NCBI GenBank assembly: GCA_963513935.1
Contig: OY740777.1
Span: forward strand, 17,827,271 to 17,891,270
DNA: 64,000 nt
Origin: Aphrophora alni
Lineage: Eukaryota > Arthropoda > Insecta > Hemiptera > Aphrophoridae
Direction: 5' to 3'
The translations under genes and the position numbers were made by a program. Shown one piece after another: positions 12,301 through 24,300 of this stretch (position 1 is its first letter; the number at the start of each line of letters is the position of its first letter). A model generated the notes under the pieces. The model was not told where the DNA came from. It made no database searches and was given only the letters and a program-made list of their open reading frames with translations.

Positions 12301-15300
12301 CTTTTTCTCAAATACGTTGTAGAAAGTTATCACGTTTTTAGTAGGTATATGCATTTTGGGACATCCTGAGGACCAAATGTTTTTGGAATCATGTGTCTGT
12401 CTAGTATCTGTTATACGTGTAGTACTTGACATCCAAATGTAGTGGTTGATTTTAATGAAATTTGTGGTGATTACCACCACTCCCCCCTCCCCTTCGTGAA
12501 TCTGCACATATCCGCCCGGCTAGCTGATAAGAAGAGAGTAGTGCTCGAGACAGCTGTGACACCAGACGTCTGACAGCCTTGTTCTTAAATTTATTATAGT
12601 GCCGTAATCTACCAAACATGCCTTGCTAAACCCAAAGGAATAGGGCCGGTACGGCCCTAGGGTTTATATCTGGGCGCATTGCGATTTTGGGATATCGAAT
12701 AATTATTAGTCGAAATATACGCGGCCATGTTAGGCCCAGGTATAGAGCGACATGTTGTTGCAATACAGTGTAGTTAATATTAATATTATTATTAGTGTAA
12801 TTCTCATATTTTTAGTTAATTAGTCTGTAGTAATACTCGTCAAAAATGGCTAGCCTAAGTTGAGATTCGCCCAGTATACTTATATTAATTTTACCATGCG
12901 ATCGGGACCCGGTAATACATTATCAAAGTAGATCCGCGGACCACCCGAATAGTACCCCCAGCAATCGCCCTTTACGTCCATACCGTTGCAAATTTGTTAT
13001 TTGGGCATATTTTGGTTGTATCTAAGGACTTTTTTTTCATTTTTTTAAACTCAAAATTTGGGGATCGTTATCATAAGATAAACACACAAAATTACAATTT
13101 TTCCAAAATGGGTTCTAACCTCTTCTTTGATCACATTTTTTTCAAGTGTAGCTTAGCTTCTAAGGACCCAAACAAAATGTATTGGCATCTTTCCAAAAAT
13201 ACTGCTTTATAAGCTATCAGTAAAATGCACACAAAATCAGCTGTAGCCCTGTTATAAAATATGTAATTTCTCAAAATTGTCTCTACCAATTTTGTTCAAA
13301 TTTAACTGAAGTGTGAAGATTATACACAAACCCGTGTGAAAAATCACTAGTGAAAAAATATTTCAGAAATAATGGGCAAAAAACAAAAATGAACCTCGAT
13401 CACTATTTTAAAGGAGCATTTTAATAAAGTTCAATTTTAATTTATTATGACACAAGAAAAGTAAATTTAGGCCTTTATTTAAATATATAAATATTATTTA
13501 ATATGTTGTCCATGATTCATTTTAACTTTTTGGTGATGAATAGTTTTGGTTGATATTTCTTTATTTTGGGAATAGATGAAGGAGAAAGTTTATGCTTCCA
13601 CTATTTATTGACTGTAATTATTGGATAAAAATTAATATAGTTATGGAATATTTATAGATGTATTATAATCATACTACAATAACAATTATTAAATGCTCAA
13701 ATAAATTTGAGTAAAATTTTAAGTAAACCAATATGCAAGTCTTCACTAATGCTATTCTGGTATTTTTATAATTTAAGATTTAATTTAAAAGAAAATCTGT
13801 GATATCTGTTGTAAAGTGTTTTTGTTTTATTCTTATTTTTATTCAACCTCCAGAAGTGGAAAATTTGAAAGGTAAGAGCAGTTTTGGTTTTTGATTGTTA
13901 CTAAACAAATATGTTTTAATGAGTTTAAAACATTAAAATATAAATATTATTCTCAAATTCTCCCTCCTGTATCCATGCTGTTAAAGTTAACTACAGTTAA
14001 ACTAATTGTAGTTAAAGTTTCAAAATTATTTTTATAATATAAATGAGCTACAATTGTTTCGCCTTGCGGCAGCATCAGCTGCCCGATGATGCCGCAAGGC
14101 GAAACAATTGTAGCTCATTTATATTATTAAAATAATTTTGAAACTTTAGCTTTATAGCTTTATTGAATCCTTGAATATGGAGTTTCAACAAGAAATATCT
14201 GCTGCTACATTAAATATAATTGTAGTTGATCAAATGTCCAAGGAGCACTGTGGTGATATTCACAATAAGGAAAACGAGGACTCAAAACTAAGAGTTTAGC
14301 GGTAAAACCTCTGAGGTTGATTACCATCTCATCAAAATCTACATAATGGTATCAATAAACAATCTAGATTTATTATAATGGTTTGTTTGTTTTTGTGGTT
14401 TGGAGAATCCTTGTTTTCCTTATTGTAATTACAGTTGCTCAAAAAGGAATTTTAAATCAGATATTCCGTGTACATTTTTATGCTTTTAAAAGTGCTTGGT
14501 ATTCCTTGACTTAATATCTACTTATTTACCATGTTTTGAGCACTTTATGTAGAAGGGGGGGGGGGGCTCGGTAATTGTAAACTCTTCTTAATTCAGAAAT
14601 TTTAAATCAAATAACTCTTCCAAAACCTACATGTGAAGTTTTAAAATGATCTTATTTTTACAGTTCGATATTATTTTTTAATACACTTCCATTTCACATA
14701 ACTTTAGCGAAATTTATTTCAATATTTATGAAAGAATTGAAATGATATTTGTAAATAGTGGCTGTGGAGGAGATTAGATGTTTATTTGTTCTTGTTTTAA
14801 TGTGTAAATATTAATATAGTTTTAGTTTGGTTTCTATATTTATTGTTCTGTTGTTTAGTTCACTGAAATAGTCTTTTCATTGTAACAAATAAAACACAAT
14901 TTTTCTTTTGTAAAATTCTATAATTTATTTGGTCTAGCCGACCATGGTTTCGCCAGTTACGGCATTGACGAGGCTCTGAGGCAGGCAGAGCCTCGTCAAT
15001 GCCGTAACTGGCGAAACCATGGTTGGCTAGACCAAATAAATTATAGAATTTTACAAAAGAAAATTTGTGTTTTATTTGTTCAAATGGAATTCTATCAAGT
15101 ACCGTCGGTCATCAGTGTAAACAATATCTTTTCATTGTAGTTTCGTATTATAGGCCCTAAATGTTATTTTAAAATTTTTGTAAAATATCAAAAGTTAACA
15201 TTATTTTAGTTAGTTTTTAATTGTGTGTTTCTTTTTTTTAAATTGAAGGTATCTTTTCATTTTAAAAATATCCAAGTCTCTTTATAAAATATTAAATAGT

Positions 15301-18300
15301 AATATAGTTATATTAGACTTATTTGTTCGTCTTTCTTAGACGGGTTTCGTGATCGTGATCCCATCATCAGTATTATTCACAAAATTCGTCATATTGTAAT
15401 AAATATAACAAAGTAAAATTTAGATGACAATCTTTAAAATACATGTGTACGGTTTAGGAAATCATGATGCACTGAAAATTATCTGATCCTATTTCTGTTA
15501 TCACATGAACTCCAATCTTTGACATTATAATAATATTTGATGGCTGTCTCATAAAGGGAATTTGATTAAAAAGAAAGTTGTTCATTAATTATTTCATCTG
15601 ATATCTGTGTAAATGCTTTATACATTTCATATTCTTCTAATGCACTCATAATATGTCCTTTTTTACATATACGTAAAGGTGTCAAATTGTTATCAATATT
15701 CATATTTTTTACACTGATGACCGACGGTACTTGATAGAATTCCATTTAAACAAATAAAACACAATTTTTCTTTTGTAAATTCTATAATTTATCTATAAAT
15801 TATATAACCAAATAAATTATAGAATTTACAAAAGAAAAATTGTGTTTTATTTGTTATCAATATTCGTATATGAGTGTTGAATCAATTAAATGTACTGTGT
15901 ACATAGATTTTATATTAATATTTTTGTGCATTGTTAGATGTTCTTTAAACCTTTCCTTAAATGCTCTACCTGTTTTAACAATGTAGAATTTATCAAAATC
16001 ATTACAACTCATTATAAACTCCAGTTTGTATTTATTTTGGGATTCTAGGTTTTTATTTAATAGGTTTTTAATATTATTAGATGTACGATGTGTAATTACT
16101 ATATTATGCTTAGCCAAAGCATTTTTTTAAATTGTTGGCATTAATGTGGTGTATTCCACATTGATCAAGCTTTTCTTTTCTTTTTTGACATGTGATATTT
16201 GTTTATTTTTATGTTTTTGCATTAATTTGTCGACCATTAAAGTATTATAACCATTTGCATGAGGAGTATGTTTAATTGTATTTATTTCTTCTAAATAGTC
16301 CTGTTTATTAAGTGCTACCGTGAGAAGCCGATGTACAAAGCTATTATAGGCTGCCATCTTTTGTGTATGTGGATGATGAGACAGTGCATTAATTGTAACG
16401 TCAGTTGTATAAATTTTTCTATAAATTTTATAATTAAATTTATTTTGATCTTTTGTTATTGTTATATCTAGGAAGTTTAATTTGTTTTCGCTTTCAATTT
16501 CCATGGTAAATTGTATCATCTGATTTAAGCTGTTCAAATAGTTTTTTAATTTTCTCCTTGTCTTACAGTACCATTAAATATGATAAATGTGTCATCTACA
16601 TATCTGCTATAATACACAATTTTATCTATTAATTTGTTTTTATCATTTAAATATAAGAATTTATTTTTTAAATCATTTAAGAAAAGCTCAGCCAAAATTC
16701 CAGATAAGAGTGATCCCATTGCGAGTCCCTCATTTTGGACGTAGAAATTGTTGTTAAAAGTAAAGTAATTTTGTTTTAGTATTATTTTTATTAATAACAG
16801 TAATTCGATTATTTTTTCTTTGTTCATTTTATTATTTTCTATGAGGTTAACCTTTAAGATTTACAATGTTTCGATTATAGGTATATTAGTATATAAATTA
16901 ATTATATCTAATGATAGTAATCTATAACATTAAGTAATTTTTATTTTATTATTATGCATTTTTCGGACATTTGCCATCATTTGTGTGTTAAAAATCAAAA
17001 CACGACGTTTCGGGAATAAGAATCAATTCCCGTTATCAAGTGACTAAAAACTAAAGAAACATGAAACTAGAAACTAAGCCTACGTAAGAAGTAAAATTAA
17101 ATATGAATACCACCAACCTTAATATCTAAGCATGCATCCCAGAGCTAAAACTGAGAAGTCAAAAAAACACACAATCACGGTAACACACAACTATCGTCAA
17201 ATACGTGATGTATCAAAGATACAGCAACAAGTGACGTGGTCCAGAAGGCGTGACAAACTATTAAGGGAGCGGCCTATTGTTAGTTGTATTAAGCTTCCTA
17301 GCCCGAGAGCGGGTTACAACCCCTTCTGGCGATTTAACAGGTAAAATTTCAGCTTGTTTTTTAGTTGTAGAGGTATTATAATCAAATTTTAGTTCTTTTT
17401 TTAATAATGGGAGCCATAATGGCCTTACTTCTTTACTTGATTGGCTGATAGGATTGTCCGTTAGTTTTATATATGAGGCTTCAATTGTTTTACGTTTGTA
17501 TAACTTACTTTTCCGGTGTATGATTTTTGCCTCTTCCCATTTAAATTTGTGATTTTCGGACCATATATGTTCTGCAATTTTCGATTTATCGACTAGGCCT
17601 AACCGCACATTGTTTTTGTGTTCTTTTATTCTAATGTTTAATGGTCTTTTTGTCTCGCCAATATATTGTCTATCACAGTCACATTTGATACTGTAAGTAC
17701 AGTTTTAAGTGTCCTGCGTGCCATTTTTAGGTTTAGTTTGGACGAGATGTTGCCTAATGGTGTTTGATGTTTTAAAAGCGGTACAAATATTATAATATGA
17801 TGGCAAATGTCCGAAAAATGCATAATAATAAAATTGAACTTCCATCATTAACAAATAATTTCAAACAGAGAATAATTTTTATTTCCTTGGTTTTCATTAA
17901 AAAGTCTAAACTGTTTTTAAAACTTCTATTATTTTTTTATATAATTTTTTCCAGTTTTTTAGATGCTCTGTAGATGGGTGCATTTGTAAAATAAATTAAT
18001 GGTTTTATAGGGGTACCTGTTTTATGTAATTTTGAGAGACCTGTGAGAATAGGAGCACTGATATTGATAGGCTTTAAAATATGTCGTTCTTTATTATTAA
18101 ATAAATTGATGCATTTGTTAATTGCATTGTTCAGTTCTTTAACATATTTTTTTAGTAGGATCAGATTTAATATGCTCAACTTTATTATTCTTGATAAAAT
18201 CTTTTTGCGATATAATCTTTATCATTCATGATAACAAGCATGTTACCTTTGTCCGCTTTTCTTAGGATGGCTTTATTATCTAATTTGTTCCTAATATGTC

Positions 18301-21300
18301 ACATAATCTTTATGGCATCATGATAAACTTTTTTTAGTTTTATTATTAATATTATTTTATTTTAAAGTATTCTTCAATTTATTATTTATCAGGTATCTAA
18401 TTTCATTTTGCAATTCTGTGTTAGGTAATATTTTTATTCAAGGATAAAATAAAGCAAAAGCTTAAAGTTTCAAATATTTTAATAATATAAATGAGCTACA
18501 ATTGTTTCGCCTTACGGCATCATCGCTAACCTAACCTAACCTCAGTTGCCCGATGATGCCGCAAGGCGAAACAATTGTAGCTCATTTATATTATTAAAAT
18601 ATTTGAAGCTTTAAGCTTTTGCTTTATTTTATCCTTGAATATGGAGTTTCAACAAGAAATATCTGCTATTACATTAAAGTTAATATTTTTATTGCTGATT
18701 CAGCGTTTATAACTTCATGCCGAAAAAAATTTTGGTAATTGTATTTATGTCCTTTATTTAACAGACTCATTTCATCATTATCAAACTCAATATCTGATAA
18801 GTTGGACACACATGCATAAAACTTATGTTTACTTTCGGTTTCTATAATAGGATCTTGTTTATTTAGCTAATATTGAATCTTCTGATGTTGTTTAATGATC
18901 AAAGTTCTTATAAATGAGTCGATACATTTGTTCACATTATTGATAACAACATCTAAGAGGGATGTATAATCTTTATTATATTCAGATGTAACCAGTATAA
19001 CACAGTATTAAGCATTATTTTCTTCCGATATAATATTTTTACTTCTTCCGTTATCCAAGTGATTTCAGCAGTATATATTGCTTTTATAGCAGAACTAGAA
19101 GTATTTCTAATATTTATTCTAGCATAATTAGGAATAATTTTTAGTTTTAGACATCTTTAATTGAATTTGATGTGCTGAATTAGTTGTCATTAATTTTGTC
19201 TTAGTATTACGAAATTTGTATACCATTGTTGGTTGACTAGCTTCTAATTTTAAATTCATTTTAAAGGTATCCAAGTCACTTTATAAAGTTTACTTGTCAA
19301 CTACAATGCCTTAAACACATGGTCTTGTTATCTCAGAGTATCATATCACACATTTGAAAAATTATTGTTGTTTGTCTTTTCCCTGGGTAGACTCAAGCCA
19401 TTTGATAACAAGCTTCGCAATACAAACTACCATAGGATTTTCTTCTCTGCAGACTTAGGTTGAGCTTCACACATTTTAATAAATGGGCCCTGAACAGTCC
19501 ACATTCCTCATTGGTTGTAATTCCAAGTCTGCACAAATAAGCTGGGAGGCAGTCATAACCAGTTTCAAGTCTAAAATTTGCAACTGCTTCCTTTCTTGGA
19601 TTTTACAGTTATTGGTCCACAATTTTTCTATCCCTGACCAGGGTTTACTATGCGATAAATATGTTGTTTCCTCAGCAAAGTTTGATTTTGTATTCTTTGC
19701 AATTAGTCCTTTCAGTTAATTTTACATTATTCAATTTTTTGCTGTGAACTTTGGTGCCCAATTTTACCAGAGTATCAATTGAGTCATTACCTATCACATC
19801 CACTAAATCCGTATCATCTTTTTATACAATTATCTTAAGAGATGTCTTGGTTCCTGCATACTCTCAGATGTTGCTTGATTGTACGGCAGTACACACTGAA
19901 TGGCTGGTTTTGAGTCTACCAAGAGTATAGTGTTCGAAAAACAATTTAGTCTTAATTCAAATTTTTGTAATCCACAGTAATTTAGTGGCAAAACAGTAGA
20001 ATTCATTGTTATACGATATAAAAACAAAATATATCAGTGCTATTTGGAAAGCAAGTTCCGTTTATTTTATAAAGAATATACCAATACAGGTTTTTTGTTA
20101 TATGCAAATAACTGTTATCTATTATATTACACCTATTACTGTACTTATTTATTCTACATATGTCCTACTGCAAAGAAGTTTTCGACTTCTTTCTTCATCA
20201 TGGACATCTGTCTTGGAACAAACAGCATCATTTTATAATAGTACTCTCGACGTAATATTTTTTTATACACTGTACAAAGTTTGCTATGAATGTCTACTGC
20301 CATACAGTAATTTGCCCACGGAAAACGAATAACAGCACATACTTTCCAAACAGCGGGATTTTCAATGGTAATGACCATTTTGAACAATAGTATTAGCATG
20401 AGAACACGCTGACTACCTTCACATTAGCACTACCTGACTTGTGCTGAGCCAGGCTACACAGCTGTGCAAAGATTATACTACTTCCCCTACTCCTCCATAC
20501 ACCAGGGAGAAACAGAACTTAATTTTCAAACACTCCTTGTGCAATTTAGTTTTTTTAGCCTTTTCTTAATTTTGTATAACGTTTAATAGTTTTAATGAAT
20601 GTAACTGGCTGATACGTTTGATACAGAGCCATGTTATTAAAACAAAAAAATTGTTTCTTTTCTTTAAACAGATCAGTCTTATATGAACTAAGTGGACATG
20701 GACCAAGTTTTTCTCTTCTACCAATGCAACTTCCAGCAAGGTGTAAAATCACTCAAGTAGCTGTTAGCAACACTCATTATGTCGCATTAACTTTAGGTAT
20801 GATTTTTAACTTACCAAATTTGATTCATTGAAAATTTTGGTTATTTATTTTAATAATTGCAAATTGTTAATGTCGTAGATGTACGGTATCGGAACAAATT
20901 TCATAATGTTTAATTCCTAGGCATCATTTCTAATGATAATTCCTAATATCATGTAAAATTAATAGAGATGCCAATGTCTAAGATGTCTACAGTTATTCGA
21001 TTATATTGTATAAACAAAATATATCTTGTGTAAATTTTGAAAAGATCTTTGCTCTGCTACAATTCGTCTTACTTTCATGTTTTAAAGAAACCTGCAAGAC
21101 AGTATGTTAATAGAATGGTGAACCAATAAATTTATGAAAAAGTCTTTTTGACTAATCAAATAATATATTGCAATATATTGTTAATATGTGATATCGAACT
21201 CAGAAAATAAAAAAAATTAACTTGTGGTCATCATCGTCTTCATAAAAATTAAGAAAGGAACATAAAATAAAAACAACTAGTTACTGCAATAGCGTCATGG

Positions 21301-24300
21301 TAGGAAGAGAACAACATTTGGTCAAGAGGGACTTGGTAGGAAAATAAAGGAAGGTAATGTAACCAAAGACTACATAAAGTTATTAGATACAGCTAGGTTA
21401 CCTCAGGATTAGCCACATGTGTTCACTAAGTGAGCCCTAATGAAGGCTTTAAATTTAACATTCCTTAGTTATATAAACTTTACTAACGTTAAGTGTTAAC
21501 AAATCTTTTAGTAGTGTTTAAATAATAGGGCGATTTTTCACATATACCACTCATAGCTTCTTTCTTTGTTTCTAATCGAACGGTATAATTACATACATAC
21601 TGATGGGACCATTTGTCTGTGTGCACGGCTCTGACGCTACTAGCCGTTCTGTAAAAGTAGGGTTCGCTCACCCAACTCTGTTTGTCCACCTTTCGCGAGA
21701 CATAATTACAGTTTACAAGATTTGTAGTGCATATAGAAACATGATGTTTACAAACAACTCGAAGCTACATTGAAGACAGGTGAATAATCTACGACCGGCA
21801 CGCCGCGCGGGACCACATGTTTTTGGAAATGAGCGATAACCACTCCCCTCTTCCCCGCCGTGCCATAGCAAGCCGCACGCACAGACAAATGGACCCATCA
21901 GTAACATTGTCTTAGAAGCTTCCACTTATGTGAATCTCTCGAAAGGAAGGGCATCATAGTATCATTTTTCCATTATTCTCCATGAAAAGGTAGTTTTACC
22001 ATGAGGGGTGGTCTTTTTATAAAGGTGATTCATTTACCAGGGATTTAACAAACGTAGGACCATGTTTATACTAAAGGTGAAACAAGTTACATCACCCAGA
22101 GGTCGAACCATTTGCTAAAATGGTCACTTACAGCTATCATTGCATTATTGGCTCAATAAATATGACAAGTCAGCTTCGATAAACACTAATATAAAATAAA
22201 AGTTACACCATCACTCATTATACTTAATACTTTAGCAGAAAGAGGAGTTGAAAGTATTACATGGATAGCAAGTCATGAACACTTACTTAACTCATATTTG
22301 ACCATATCTGTGTTGGTGCTATTAAATGAAGGCACCATGTGGTTGCTACACGTCTAAAGTGAGGTTTACTGACTAATTTTAGGATAACAGCGAAAACCAA
22401 AGAAATAACAAATACACCATTACAAACACAACTGATCTTCTTGGTCTCTCGTTGCACATTGGTGGTACTGAATGTGTACAGGCTCTACTCAAACACGGTA
22501 CATCAGCATATAAGCCTAATCCTAGTAGCGATTTCTCTCATACTCTATATTTTTTTGTTAATAATGTCAACCCGGTTAACAATCAATTAAATCAGTAATA
22601 AGTTTGGTTTAGGGAAAATTTAAGGCATTATTTTGCCCATATCAAGATTTGTCTATGCAAATGAGTGTTATAGTGTGGAAAAGACAACTTTCAAACAATA
22701 TAAAAAAAAAAAAAAAAAAACAGATTTGCCGCAAAACTGTTTATAGTATGTGAGGTTGGATATAATATGTATGTGTAAAAAATTTGTTTTCTTTAATAAT
22801 AATATTATGTTAAAAATTATTTTGAGATTACAATATTAATAAAAAATATCAAATATTATAAAAAAAAACTATTTTTTATAACGATTATGAGAGTTTTTTT
22901 ATTAAAAAAAGCCAAGCATTAAAATTGATAGATAATTTAAATTTTTTTATAAATTACTTTAAAACTTTATTGTGCATTTATTGAAAATATTTTCTGATAA
23001 AGTATTTTGTTTTAATACGAAAACCCTTGATTATATAGACTGTAAATATTTATTTGTGTTTATACAGATATGATGGTATATACCTGGGGAGAAGGGAAAC
23101 GAGGTCAGTTGGGTCATAATGAAGTTTCAACATGGAGGCAACATCCAACATGTGTTGAGGCCCTCAATGGTCGCAATATTTTCAAGTAAGTAATGGTTTT
23201 ATAAACTATTGGATTATCTACCAAAACTTGTTAATGTTAAAAAAAATTATATAAGTTTTTGTACAGACAAATAAAACCTACGATGGTACATCAATACAAA
23301 TACAATAATTTTCGTACGATTTTTTTCCTCTTTGTTGTTTCTCAACCAATTTGATATATTCCTCATATCCACATGGTTTTTCAAATTATGAATTCAAATT
23401 TGTTATTAGTTTAACAAACATACAGAACACAATTCTCATAAAAAAAATACGCCTAAGTATCAGACGCGTTTCAACGACAAGGTCGTCCTCTTCACAACTG
23501 TGGTTGTGGAGTTGTGGTTTGGTTGGTTTAGCTGGTGTATCACTGAAGAGGGCGACCTTGTCGTTGAATTGCGTCTGATACTTAGGCGTATTTTTTTTAT
23601 GAGAATTGTGTTCTGTGTGTTTGTTATACTGTATAGTTTTTCTCATAAGTCAAGCTCAACATTTAATATTGTTATTAGTTGCCTAACATGGGGCAAAAGT
23701 AATTTTTTATACTCATTAAAATAATGTTTTAACACTTTTTACACTTTCTTCATTAAATACATTCAAAAATAGAAAATTTTTAGGAAATTTCTGAATGGGA
23801 GAACAAAACTAATCACTCCCTTGACAATCTGTGAGAATTTTTATTACCCAACTTTATATTTATTTATATTTCGTCATTATTGCAAAATATATAGAAATTG
23901 TGCCAAATACAAAAATTATTCTTATTTGTCCAGGATTGGAGCTGGAGATGGATTTAGTGTTTTTGTTAGTGAATCTGGAATGCTAATGACCTGCGGTGAT
24001 GGAACTTTTGGCTGTCTTGGACATGGAGACTGGAACAGTATTACCAAACCTCAGTTAGTCGGTAACTACTTCTTTTCATTCAATGATGCTTAACCTTTTC
24101 TTCTTAAATAATAGGAGAATTATCATTGTAAATCTAAATTGTTAACTACATAAAGTCAAAATTAGACAAAACAATAGCAGTTCTAGTAGTTGGAATGTTA
24201 GTAAAATTTAATACAAAAACTTTAATATGTGTGTAAATTTGACTGGATTCATTTGAACCAAATAATTAAACAGTTAACATTTAATGTGAAAATACAATAT

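Larger units (their letters stand above)
15240..19300 (-). mobile_element. Penelope-like retroelement 1 (decayed, with nested insertions)
   Basis: Minus-strand segments read in order: N-terminal FYACVSNLSDIEFDNDEMSL (about 18.8 kb), RKADKGNMLVIMNDKDYIA (about 18.25 kb), APILTGLSKLHKTGTPIKPL (about 18.05 kb), LDIINLYTNIP and EGLAMGSLLSGILAELFL then RYVDDTF (16.9-16.55 kb), and a GIY-YIG-like end (16.1-15.55 kb). This is the domain order of Penelope-like reverse transcriptases. A similar CCAAGTC..CTTTATAAA sequence occurs at both ends (about 15270 and 19270), suggesting LTR-like repeats. Units C and D and a second PLE fragment are inserted into it. Many frameshifts and stops: inactive. Confidence 0.88.

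Noticed and set aside
15343..15378. Proven self-cleaving hammerhead ribozyme
   Set aside because: Core strings are present, but stem II pairing is poor by eye and no cleavage site with matching stem is evident, so only a hammerhead-like motif is claimed.
14014..18680. Units A and D as direct LTRs of one Penelope element
   Set aside because: Each has its own different target duplication (11 and 13 bp), and D interrupts the PLE frame, so they are independent insertions.
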